Part shown: positions 33,872 to 41,739 of the stretch, one piece after another
How positions within the stretch are numbered: position 1 is the stretch's first letter
How the letters are laid out: each line of letters opens with the position of its first letter
Assembly (NCBI GenBank): GCA_903934295.1
Contig: CAIZNI010000027.1
Span: 1 to 64,000, forward strand
Length of the DNA stretch: 64,000 nt
Origin: an uncultured beta proteobacterium
GTDB lineage: Bacteria > Pseudomonadota > Gammaproteobacteria > Burkholderiales > Burkholderiaceae_E
Direction: 5' to 3'
Made by a program: the position numbers and the translations under genes
Notes under the pieces: model-generated
The model's input: the letters and a program-made list of their open reading frames with translations, nothing else
Told to the model about the DNA's origin: nothing
The model's database searches: none

Positions 33872-33901
33872 GCTTCGACACGCCTGCGGGGCGACCGTAA
33901 G
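33872..33901 (+). promoter_or_regulatory. Possible promoter of the SDR 2/BVMO operon
   Basis: TTCGAC (33872-33877) and TAAGAT (33896-33901) are 18 bp apart in the divergent region between the aminotransferase and the 26-codon leader ORF. Confidence 0.4.
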
Positions 33902-33943
33902 ATCGGTGGGCCGCCCCTTCCGGGCTTCCGATCGGAGACCGCC

Positions 33944-34024
33944 ATGACCCTGCCCCCGCGTTCCTTCCCTGGCCTGCCGACCGGTGCCGGGGCGCACCAC
34001 CGCGCCGCGCGAGCCGCGTCGTGA
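33944..34024 (+). CDS. 26-codon ORF upstream of and overlapping SDR 2
   Basis: ATG at 33944 with a good SD (CGGAGACC) encodes MTLPPRSFPGLPTGAGAHHR and six further residues. Its TGA (34022-34024) overlaps the GTG start of SDR 2 (34021) as GTGA. SDR 2 has no SD of its own, so translation coupling from this small ORF is likely. The peptide itself has no recognisable motif; it may only serve to load ribosomes. Confidence 0.5.
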   Translation: MTLPPRSFPGLPTGAGAHHRAARAAS

Positions 34025-34788
34025 GCGGTCTGCTGCAGGGCAAGTCCGCACTGGTCACCGGCGGGGGATCGGGCATCGGGCGCGCCACCTGCCTGGCGAT
34101 GGCCGGTGAAGGCGCGCGGGTCACCGTCGCCGATCTGCCGGGCGCCGGGGCGGCGCAGACCGTCGCGCTCATTCAGGCCGCCGGCGGGCAGGCGCAGGCG
34201 GTGGACTGCGACGTGACCCGGCCCGATCAGGTGCAGGCGATGGTCGCCGCGGTGCTCAGTGCCTACGGGCGGCTGGACTGCGCCTACAACAACGCCGGCA
34301 TCGCCGCGATGCACGTGGGCGCGGGCGGCCAGCGGATCGGCGACATCTCGCAGGAGGCCTGGAGCCGCATGCTCGAGGTCAACCTGACGGGCGTGTGGCT
34401 GTGCATGAAGCACGAGATCGCCGCGATGGAGCCGCTGGGTGGCGGCTCGATCGTCAACACCAGCTCCATCGCCGGGCTGGTCGGCCTGCCGGGCTCCAAT
34501 GCCTATGTGGTCGCCAAGCACGGTGTGATCGGGCTGACGCGGGCCGCCGCGATCGACCACGCCGACCGGCACATCCGGGTCAATGCGGTGTGCCCCGGCT
34601 ATGTCGACACCCCGATGATCACCGAGGCGATGGCGCGGCGCGGCGACAGCATCCTGTCAACGGTGCCGATGCGCCGGCTCGGCCTGGCCGACGAGATCGC
34701 CCAGGCGGTGGTCTTTCTGTGCTCGGATCGTTCCGTGTTCATGACCGGCGCCGCGATGCCGGTCGACGGCGGCTACACCACCGTCTGA
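34021..34788 (+). CDS. Short-chain dehydrogenase/reductase (SDR 2)
   Basis: 255 aa classical SDR. TGGGSGIG (13-20), NNAG, Ser in NTSSIAGLVG, and YVVAKHG. Asp at the end of strand 2 (VTVADLPG) favours NAD. C-terminal MTGAAMPVDGGYTTV is the standard family end. GTG start. It is 31 nt upstream of the Baeyer-Villiger monooxygenase and would supply its ketone by oxidising an alcohol (inference from the pairing seen in ketone-degradation operons). Confidence 0.88.
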   Translation: MSGLLQGKSALVTGGGSGIGRATCLAMAGEGARVTVADLPGAGAAQTVALIQAAGGQAQAVDCDVTRPDQVQAMVAAVLSAYGRLDCAYNNAGIAAMHVGAGGQRIGDISQEAWSRMLEVNLTGVWLCMKHEIAAMEPLGGGSIVNTSSIAGLVGLPGSNAYVVAKHGVIGLTRAAAIDHADRHIRVNAVCPGYVDTPMITEAMARRGDSILSTVPMRRLGLADEIAQAVVFLCSDRSVFMTGAAMPVDGGYTTV

Positions 34789-34819
34789 TGGCGGTTTTCC
34801 CCCTTTCCAGGAGTACCCG

Positions 34820-36817
34820 ATGACCACCGATTTCCGCACCGCCGTCCGCCTCGCGGTGGACGACGAGGCCCGGCTGCGCGCTGCGCTGGTCGAGAGCGAC
34901 ATCGCGCCGATGCTGATGGTGCTGGTGCAACTCACAGGCGACATGGGCATCCTGGAGGAAGTGGCCCCTCACATACAGGGCCCCTGGAACTTCCTGCAGA
35001 CGGTGCCCGAGCCGCTCAAGGCCCGGGTTCGCGACCGCCTGGTCGCGGTGCTGCAGGACTTCGCCGCCCATGACCGCCCGGCCCCGCCGCGGCCCGCGCC
35101 CGAGGTGCTGCAGCGGATGATGAGCGCCGGGGTCGGCCAGCCGGTGCCGCCGGAATACATCCCGCTGCTGCTCGAGGAGATGAGCTTCGGCGAGGAGGAC
35201 ACCCGCGCGGTCCACTGGCAGCGCGATCCGGCGAGCCGGCCGGTGGACGGGTTCAAGGTGGTGGTGATCGGGGCCGGCCTGGGCGGGCTGTGCGCGGCGA
35301 TCCGGCTCAAGCAGCTGGGCATTCCCTTCGAGGTGCTGGAGAAGAACGCCGACGTCGGCGGCACCTGGCTGGAGAACAGCTACCCGGGCTGCGCGGTCGA
35401 CACGCCCAACCATTTCTATTCCTACTCGTTTCACATCAACAACCACTGGACGCGGCATTTCTCGCGGCGCGACGAGATCCTGGCCTACATCCGCGAGGTG
35501 GTGCGCGCGCACGACCTGCGCCCGCACATCCGCTTCGGGGTCGAGGTCACCGGCGCGGCCTACGACGAGGCGTGCGCCGACTGGCAGGTGAGCTGGCGCG
35601 ATGGCGCCGGCGCCGCGCACAGCGGCCGGTGCAACGCGCTGATCACCGCGGTGGGTCAGCTCAACCGGCCGGCGATCCCGCCGATCGAGGGGCTGTCGCG
35701 CTTTCGCGGGCCGGCCTTCCACACCGGTCACTGGGACGCCGGGGTCGACCTGAAGGGCAAGCGGGTCGCGATGATCGGCACCGGCGCCAGCGGCATGCAG
35801 GCCGGGCCGTCGATCGTCGGCGACGTCGGGCACCTGCGCATCTTCCAGCGCACCCCGCACTGGGCGGTCAACAACCGCAACTACCACCTGCCGGTCACGC
35901 CCGGCCACACCTGGTCGCTCGAGCACCTGCCCTACTACTCCAACTGGCTGCGCTTCCAGCAGTTCTGGGCCAGCTCCGACGGCTTTCATGCCTCGCTGCA
36001 TGTCGATCCCGACTGGCCGCAGCCGGCGCAGTCGCTGAACGCGACCAACCACCAGATGCGCGAGATGATCGTCGACTATGTGCGCGGCGAGCTCGGCGGC
36101 GACGAGGCGCTGCTGGCCAAGTGCATCCCGGCCTATCCGCCCTACGGCAAGCGCATGCTGCGCGACAACCACTGGTACCGGATGCTGCGGCGCGAGAACG
36201 TGACGCTGGAGACCGATCCGATCTCGCATTTCACCGAAGACGCCATCGTGATGAAGGACGGCACGGTGCATCCGGTCGACGTCGTCATCTTCGCCACCGG
36301 ATTTGCCGCCTCGCGCATGCTCTGGCCGCTCGAGATTCAGGGGCGCGATGGCCACAGCATTCGCGCCGACTGGGGCGAGGACGACCCGCGCGCCTATCTC
36401 GGCATGACCGCGCCCGCCTACCCGAACCTGTTCATGCTGTACGGGCCGAACACCAACCTGGCGCACGGCGGCTCGATCATCTTTCACTCCGAGTGCCAGG
36501 TGCGCTACATCATGCAGGCGCTGCGGCTGATGATCGAGCAGGGCGTCGAGTCGCTCGAGGTTCGCCCCGAGGTCCACGATGCCTACAACCAGCGCCTCGA
36601 CGAGAAGGCGCGCGGCATGGTCTGGACCCATCCGGGGGTGACCAGCTGGTACAAGAATTCGCGCAACCGCCTGACGGTGACCTCGCCGTGGCGCCTGCTC
36701 GACTACTGGGGGATGACCCGCGAGTTCGACCCGGCGCAGTTCGTGGCGCACCGGGCGGCGGGGGCGCCGTCTTCGCTGCCCGCGCTGCCCTCGCCGGCCC
36801 CGGCGGCCACGCCCTAG
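34820..36817 (+). CDS. Baeyer-Villiger monooxygenase (4-hydroxyacetophenone monooxygenase-like)
   Basis: 665 aa flavoprotein. The FAD motif GAGLGG is at 151-156, the BVMO fingerprint FRGPAFHTGHWD at 295-306 matches FxGxxxHxxxW(P/D) exactly, and the NADPH Rossmann motif is GTGASG at 320-325. The approximately 145-residue helical N-terminal extension before the FAD domain is typical of the HAPMO subgroup. Such enzymes insert oxygen next to a ketone to give an ester or lactone. The C-terminal tail (about 20 residues) is Ala/Pro-rich. SD CCAGGAG. Its TAG is shared with the opposing gene (CTAG). Confidence 0.9.
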   Translation: MTTDFRTAVRLAVDDEARLRAALVESDIAPMLMVLVQLTGDMGILEEVAPHIQGPWNFLQTVPEPLKARVRDRLVAVLQDFAAHDRPAPPRPAPEVLQRMMSAGVGQPVPPEYIPLLLEEMSFGEEDTRAVHWQRDPASRPVDGFKVVVIGAGLGGLCAAIRLKQLGIPFEVLEKNADVGGTWLENSYPGCAVDTPNHFYSYSFHINNHWTRHFSRRDEILAYIREVVRAHDLRPHIRFGVEVTGAAYDEACADWQVSWRDGAGAAHSGRCNALITAVGQLNRPAIPPIEGLSRFRGPAFHTGHWDAGVDLKGKRVAMIGTGASGMQAGPSIVGDVGHLRIFQRTPHWAVNNRNYHLPVTPGHTWSLEHLPYYSNWLRFQQFWASSDGFHASLHVDPDWPQPAQSLNATNHQMREMIVDYVRGELGGDEALLAKCIPAYPPYGKRMLRDNHWYRMLRRENVTLETDPISHFTEDAIVMKDGTVHPVDVVIFATGFAASRMLWPLEIQGRDGHSIRADWGEDDPRAYLGMTAPAYPNLFMLYGPNTNLAHGGSIIFHSECQVRYIMQALRLMIEQGVESLEVRPEVHDAYNQRLDEKARGMVWTHPGVTSWYKNSRNRLTVTSPWRLLDYWGMTREFDPAQFVAHRAAGAPSSLPALPSPAPAATP

Positions 36818-37863
36818 CCGATGCGGTAGACCCGGCTCGCGGTGCCGCTGAACAGCGCCGTCTTCTCGTCCTCGGACGCGCCGGCGGCCAGCCGCTTGAA
36901 CGCGTTCCACAGCGTGGCGTAGCCGGTGCTGACCTTGTCGACCGGGAAATTGCTCTCGAACAGGCAGCGCTGCGCGCCGAACAGTTCGATCGTGGTCTGC
37001 ACCCAGGGCCGCCAGGCGTCGGCGATCTGCTGCGAATCGGGCGGGGTGTCGCGGGCATGGTGGTCGAAGAGGCCGATGCGCATGCCCAGCCCGCCCAGCT
37101 TCACCGTCACATTGGGGCAGCCCGCCAGCTCGGTCATGCCGCGCTGCCAGACGGCGAAGGTCTCGTCGTTGCGTCCGGCGTAGGGGCCCACGCCGAGCGG
37201 CCCGCCGACGTGATTCAGGATGATCGGGGTGTCGGGGAAGGCGCGCGCCAGGTCGGTCACCTCGGGTAACTGCGGGTGGTATTGCCAGGCCTCGAACGAC
37301 AGTCCGAGCGGGGCGAGCTGTGCGAAGCCCTCGCGAAACGCCGGCATCGCGTACAGGCCGCGCGGTGGGTTGGTGTGGCTGTTGCTGATCCGCTCGCTCG
37401 CTTCCCAGCCGCCGGCGTGGCGGATGCCGCGAAACCGACCGTTGCCGGCGGCGATCTGCGCCTGCAGCACCTCGCGCACGGCGGCGCCGCGCAGCAGATT
37501 GGCATGGCTGACGATCGCCGCGCAGGCACGGGTCGGGCCGTAGATGCCGCTGGCGGCCATCGCGGCCACGCCGTTGGCGAACTCGACTTCGCCCACCGGC
37601 TTCATCCAGGCGGGCTCGTCGGCCCGGTAGAAGGCCACGCAGTCGATGTAGACGGTGGCCACGATGCGGTGGCCACTGCCGGTGTCGGCCAGCAGCTCGG
37701 GCAGCAGGTAGCGGTGCTTCGGGCGGTCCCACAGGTGGTGGTGCGCGTCGACGATCGGCCGGTCCGGGTCGAGGATGGCTTCGGCGGGCTGACGGGCGAG
37801 CCAGGCCGTATCGGGCACGCCGCCGGTGCCGATCGGGTTCACTTTCGGGATGGTGTCGGTCAT
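36814..37863 (-). CDS. Amidohydrolase family protein (amidohydrolase_2, lactonase/decarboxylase-like)
   Basis: 349 aa TIM-barrel metal-dependent hydrolase. The metal-binding start PIVDAHHHLWD, the mid-barrel ILNHVGGP and the C-terminal FESNFPVDK follow the family of 2-pyrone-4,6-dicarboxylate lactonase and related enzymes. Lactonase activity on a BVMO product is an attractive guess given the convergent neighbour, but not shown. ATG at 37863. Last gene of a possible minus-strand group starting at 41577. The upstream 162 bp (37864-38025) holds short GC repeats (GGGCAGGGCGG twice) and no gene. Confidence 0.8.
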   Translation of the reverse strand: MTDTIPKVNPIGTGGVPDTAWLARQPAEAILDPDRPIVDAHHHLWDRPKHRYLLPELLADTGSGHRIVATVYIDCVAFYRADEPAWMKPVGEVEFANGVAAMAASGIYGPTRACAAIVSHANLLRGAAVREVLQAQIAAGNGRFRGIRHAGGWEASERISNSHTNPPRGLYAMPAFREGFAQLAPLGLSFEAWQYHPQLPEVTDLARAFPDTPIILNHVGGPLGVGPYAGRNDETFAVWQRGMTELAGCPNVTVKLGGLGMRIGLFDHHARDTPPDSQQIADAWRPWVQTTIELFGAQRCLFESNFPVDKVSTGYATLWNAFKRLAAGASEDEKTALFSGTASRVYRIG

Positions 37864-38025
37864 GGTCGGGTCTCCTCGCGCGGTCGGCGCCGCAGTCGGG
37901 CCACTCTACCGATGCGGCCGGCCGCCGACAACGCGCGCGCGGACCGGGGGCCGGTATTCGGACTGGGAACGCGCGGACCGGGCAGGGCGGACCCGGGCAG
38001 GGCGGCCGGGCGACCCGGGCGGCGC

Positions 38026-38811
38026 CTACCAGGCGATGTCGCGGCCGTCCCAGGCGATGAAGCGGCCGTTGTCGGCCGGCGTGGCGGCGGCGATCACCGC
38101 CAGCAGATGGCCGGCGGCGGTGTCGGCGCTGAACAGCCGCTCGCGCGCCACCGAGCCCTGGAAGGGGCGCGAGAGTTCGGTGTCGACCGTGCCCGGGTGC
38201 AGCAGCAGGCAGCAGGCCTGCGGATTGAGCCGCTGCAGCTCGATCGAAAAGGTCTTGAGCAGCTGGTTCTGCGCCGCCTTGGCCGCGCGGTAGGCGTACC
38301 AGCCGCCCAGGCGGTTGTCGCCGATCGAGCCGACCCGCGCCGACAGCGAGGCGAACACCGCCGGCAGGCGATGGCGCAGCAGCGGGGCCACCGCCTGCGC
38401 GAGCAGGACCGGGCCGATCGCGTTGACCGCGAACGCCTGCGCGAGCGCATCGCGGCGCAGCGCCGCCAGGCTCTTTTCCGGCCGCAGCCCGGGCCCGTGC
38501 AGCAGGCCCGCGCAGTTGATCACCAGCTGCGGGCGGGCCTGCGCCTCGCGCAGGCGCTGCGTCAGCCCGGCCAGCGAGTCGTCGTCGGTGAGGTCCAGGG
38601 TCAGCGGGTGGACCACTCCCGGATGATCGGTGGCGAGATCGGCCAGGGGGCCGCTGGCCGGCGCCTGGCGTGACGTCGGAAACAGCCGGGCGACGCCCGG
38701 GTGGGCGGCCAGCGCGCGGGCCAGCGCCAGCCCGATGCCGCCGGAGGCGCCCACCACCAGGGCGTCGAGCGGGCCTTGCTGGCCGGTGATCAGGGGCGGA
38801 GTCGGGTGCAT
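38026..38811 (-). CDS. Short-chain dehydrogenase (SDR 3), C-factor-like
   Basis: 261 aa. Motif GASGGIG near 21-27, NCAG, Ser in ASLSARVGSIGDNRLGGW, and YAYRAAKAAQNQL (Tyr and Lys). The segment SARVGSI and the C-terminal FIAWDGRDIAW resemble the CsgA/C-factor subgroup of SDRs. NADP-type features are unclear. Start ATG at 38811, 10 nt after the MFS gene stop, so it is cotranscribed with it. Confidence 0.85.
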   Translation of the reverse strand: MHPTPPLITGQQGPLDALVVGASGGIGLALARALAAHPGVARLFPTSRQAPASGPLADLATDHPGVVHPLTLDLTDDDSLAGLTQRLREAQARPQLVINCAGLLHGPGLRPEKSLAALRRDALAQAFAVNAIGPVLLAQAVAPLLRHRLPAVFASLSARVGSIGDNRLGGWYAYRAAKAAQNQLLKTFSIELQRLNPQACCLLLHPGTVDTELSRPFQGSVARERLFSADTAAGHLLAVIAAATPADNGRFIAWDGRDIAW

Positions 38812-38821
38812 GGGGCAGAGC

Positions 38822-40042
38822 CTACCGCGCGTGCCGGATCGACAGCGCGACCGCCAGTGCCACCACCGAATACAGCCAGAACAGCGGCTGCACCCCGAGC
38901 AGGGCGGCGAGCGCCCCGACCACCACCGGCAGCAGGATCTGCTGGAAGCTCTGCAGGGTGATGCGCAGGCCGGCGGCCTCGCCGACGCGGCCAGCGGGCG
39001 AGGCGCCGTGCAGCGCGGCCATCGTCAGCGGCAGGCCGATGCCCGGGCCCACCCCCAGCAGGAAGGACATCGCCATGAGCGCCGGCAGCGCCGAGGAGAA
39101 CGGCAGCAGGGCGTAGCCGGCCACGCACAGGCCCAGTGCGAGCATCAGCCACTGGTGGCTGCCCAGGCGCGGCAGCAGCCGCGACATCAGCAGGCGGATG
39201 CTGAGCGAACCGGCCGAGAACGAGGCGATCGCCAGCCCCACCGACGAGGCGTTCAGTCCGATGGCGTGCGCATGCAGGGGAATCAGGAACTGGAAGGCCT
39301 CCCAGGCGGCCGAGACGACCAGCAGCGCCAGCAGCAGCTGGCGAAACCGCGTGTCGCCCAGCAGGGCCAGCGAGGCGCGCCAGCCGCGCGGTGGGGCGTG
39401 GGCGGGCGCCGGTGTCGCGCCTGACCCGCCCGCCGTCGCGTGGCCAGCGGCTGACCCGCCGTCAGTGGACCCGCCCGCCGCCCCCGCCCGGGCGTCGGCC
39501 GGCGGCAGATGCCGTTCGAACGGAAACAGGCGACAGCCGATCGTGACCGCGAGCGCCAGTACCGACATGACGGCGAAGGCGGCGCGGTGGCCGAAATGGT
39601 CGATGACCAGGCCGGCCAGCGGCGGTCCCATCAGCCCGGAACAGGAAAACGCCATCGTGAGCAGATTGAAGTTGGCCGCCCGGTGGGCCGGGCCGCCCAG
39701 TTCGCCGGCCGCGTGCTGGGTGCCCAGGGAGAACGCCAGGTGCGACAGCCCGATCATGACCGCCATCGCCGCCAGCATCAGCGGGTGCGGCCAGGCGGCG
39801 CAGGCTGCCGCGCCCAGGGCGGCGAGCAGCGCGCCCGCGGTCAGCGGCCGGCGCACCCCGATGCGGTCGATGAGCTTGCCCAGCCGCACCCCCAGCAGCA
39901 TCGGCATCAGCGCAAACAGCGCGATCATCGGACCGATCAGCGCCGGCGACAGGCCCGCGTGCAGCGCCGCCAGCGCGGTGGTCACCCGCACGCCGATCAC
40001 CGAGGTGAAGGTGAAGGCCGACAGCACCAGCAGCGGGCGCAT
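38822..40042 (-). CDS. MFS transporter
   Basis: 406 aa with about 12 hydrophobic helices in two halves. The first inter-helix loop has GVRLGKLIDRIGVRRPL, the MFS signature (G..D..GRR). The central loop contains about 35 residues of Ala/Gly/Ser/His/Pro low complexity with GG-S repeats. Substrate unknown; the location with an N-acyl-D-amino-acid deacylase and a dehydrogenase suggests import of a related compound. ATG 40042 is used; a GTG at 40066 would add 8 residues. Neither has a clear SD. Confidence 0.82.
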   Translation of the reverse strand: MRPLLVLSAFTFTSVIGVRVTTALAALHAGLSPALIGPMIALFALMPMLLGVRLGKLIDRIGVRRPLTAGALLAALGAAACAAWPHPLMLAAMAVMIGLSHLAFSLGTQHAAGELGGPAHRAANFNLLTMAFSCSGLMGPPLAGLVIDHFGHRAAFAVMSVLALAVTIGCRLFPFERHLPPADARAGAAGGSTDGGSAAGHATAGGSGATPAPAHAPPRGWRASLALLGDTRFRQLLLALLVVSAAWEAFQFLIPLHAHAIGLNASSVGLAIASFSAGSLSIRLLMSRLLPRLGSHQWLMLALGLCVAGYALLPFSSALPALMAMSFLLGVGPGIGLPLTMAALHGASPAGRVGEAAGLRITLQSFQQILLPVVVGALAALLGVQPLFWLYSVVALAVALSIRHAR

Positions 40043-40101
40043 CGCCGGCGCGGCCTGCGCGCTCACGGGTGGCGGGCCGGCGGGCCCGGGCGGGGTGGCG
40101 C

Positions 40102-41577
40102 TCAGGGGGCGTCGCTTCGTGCGGCGGGGTGGCGCAGCACGCGTCCCGGTCGGGCGCCGGTCTGGGCGCCGTCGCGCCACACGCAGGCGCCGTTGACCCA
40201 GACCTGATCGATGCCGCGCGCCGGCGCGATCGGATCGTCGAAAGTGACCGCCTCGTCGACCGTGTCCGGGTCGAACACCACGAAGTCGGCGAACGCCCCT
40301 TCGCGGATCACGCCGCGGTCGGCAAGACCGAAATTGGCAGCGGTCAGTCCGGTCATCTTGTGGATCGCGGTCTCGAGCGGGAACAGTCGCAGGTCGCGGC
40401 TGTAGTGGCCCAGCACCCGGGCGAAGGTGCCCCACAGGCGCGGATGGGGGCGCGCATCATGGGGCAGGCCGTCGGAGCCGATCATGGTGTGCGGGTAGGC
40501 GAGGATGCGCTGCACATCGTCCTCGTCCATCGAGAAGTAGATCGCGCCGGCCGGCAGCAGCCGCTGCACGGTTTCCTCGACCGGCAGGCCCATCGCCTGC
40601 GCGATGTCGGTCAGGTCGCGGCCGGCGTGTTCGGGATGCGGCACCGACCAGGTCACCAGCGTTCGCCTGGCGATCAGGGTGCGACCGTGGGTGAGGATGG
40701 TCGAGGAGGCGGCGTAGGGATAGCAGTCCAGGCACACCGGCTGCTCGCGCATCGCCGCATCGATGCGTGGCAGCGTCTGGCGCGAGCGGCCGAAATTCGC
40801 CCGGCCGGCGACCTTGTGATGCGAGATCACCACCGGCACGCCCAGCGCGCGGCCGATCCGCAGGGTCTCGTCGATCGAGTCGAGCACGCCCTCGGATTCG
40901 TCGCGCATGTGGGTGCAGTACACGCCCCGGTGGGCGGTGAGCGGGCGGCAGACCTCGATCACTTCCTCGGTGGTGGCGGCGGCCGCCGGTTCGTAGTAGA
41001 GCCCGGTGGACACGCCGATCGCCCCGCTCGCCAGCGCCTCGTCGACTGCCGCGCGCATCGCCGCGGTCTCGTCTTCGCTGGCCGGGCGCTGCAGGTCCGC
41101 CATGAACCGGGCGCGCAGTGCGGTGTGGCCGATCAGCAGCGCCGCGTTGGTGGCCGCCGGGGCGTTCTCAAGCGTCTGGACATAGTCGGCAAAGCGGGCA
41201 AAACGGAACCACCCGCCGCTCGCGTCGAGCAGGTCCAGCGGGGGCACCGGTGCGCGGCCGTCGGCCGCCGACGGGGCGAGCGACACGCCGCAGTTGCCGG
41301 CGATCACGGTGGTGACCCCCTGGCTGATCTTGCAGGCCATTGCCGGATCGGACAGCAGCAGCCGGTCGTCGTGGGTGTGGGCGTCGATGAAGCCCGGCGC
41401 GAGCACCTGGCCGGCGAGGTCGATCTCGCGCGTGGCGCGCCGATCGCCGGCGCCGGTGTCGCCCGGCGCGCCGACATGGGCGATGCGATCGCCGAGGATG
41501 CCCACCGTGGCCTCACGGCGCGGGGCGCCGGTGCCGTCGATGACGGTGGCGTTGCGCAGCAGGAGATCGAGTCTCAT
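40102..41577 (-). CDS. N-acyl-D-amino-acid deacylase (D-aminoacylase) family amidohydrolase
   Basis: 491 aa. Metal site motifs GFIDAHTHDD (HxH), IAGNCGVSLAP, THMRDE and ISHHKVAG, with SDGLPHDARPHPR near the C-terminus, follow the D-aminoacylase family. The Cys in GNCG is the family bridging ligand. It would release D-amino acids or hydrolyse related amides. ATG 41577 begins the beta-sandwich MRLDLLLRNATVIDGTG. First gene of the minus-strand group. Confidence 0.87.
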   Translation of the reverse strand: MRLDLLLRNATVIDGTGAPRREATVGILGDRIAHVGAPGDTGAGDRRATREIDLAGQVLAPGFIDAHTHDDRLLLSDPAMACKISQGVTTVIAGNCGVSLAPSAADGRAPVPPLDLLDASGGWFRFARFADYVQTLENAPAATNAALLIGHTALRARFMADLQRPASEDETAAMRAAVDEALASGAIGVSTGLYYEPAAAATTEEVIEVCRPLTAHRGVYCTHMRDESEGVLDSIDETLRIGRALGVPVVISHHKVAGRANFGRSRQTLPRIDAAMREQPVCLDCYPYAASSTILTHGRTLIARRTLVTWSVPHPEHAGRDLTDIAQAMGLPVEETVQRLLPAGAIYFSMDEDDVQRILAYPHTMIGSDGLPHDARPHPRLWGTFARVLGHYSRDLRLFPLETAIHKMTGLTAANFGLADRGVIREGAFADFVVFDPDTVDEAVTFDDPIAPARGIDQVWVNGACVWRDGAQTGARPGRVLRHPAARSDAP

Positions 41578-41678
41578 CGCCGTGACTGGCTGTCGGTCGG
41601 GTCTGCAAAGGGACGAACAGGAGCTGGGTGCATGGCGGGCCTTTTCCGAAGAGGCGAATCTGTCGCAGCCGGCGCCCC

Positions 41679-41706
41679 CTGTCAAACGAAGCCGATCGTG
41701 GACAAT
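41679..41706 (+). promoter_or_regulatory. Possible promoter of the NERD-helicase gene
   Basis: CTGTCA (41679-41684) and GACAAT (41701-41706) are 16 bp apart, about 34 nt upstream of the ATG at 41740. Confidence 0.4.
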
Positions 41707-41739
41707 GGCGCATCGACCTTCTGCGGGATTCCGACTTCC

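Noticed and set aside
37905-38020. GC-rich repeats upstream of the amidohydrolase as a CRISPR or mobile-element trace
   Set aside because: Only two short imperfect copies (GGGCAGGGCGG, GCGCGCGGACCGGG) exist, with no regular spacing or adjacent cas or transposase gene.
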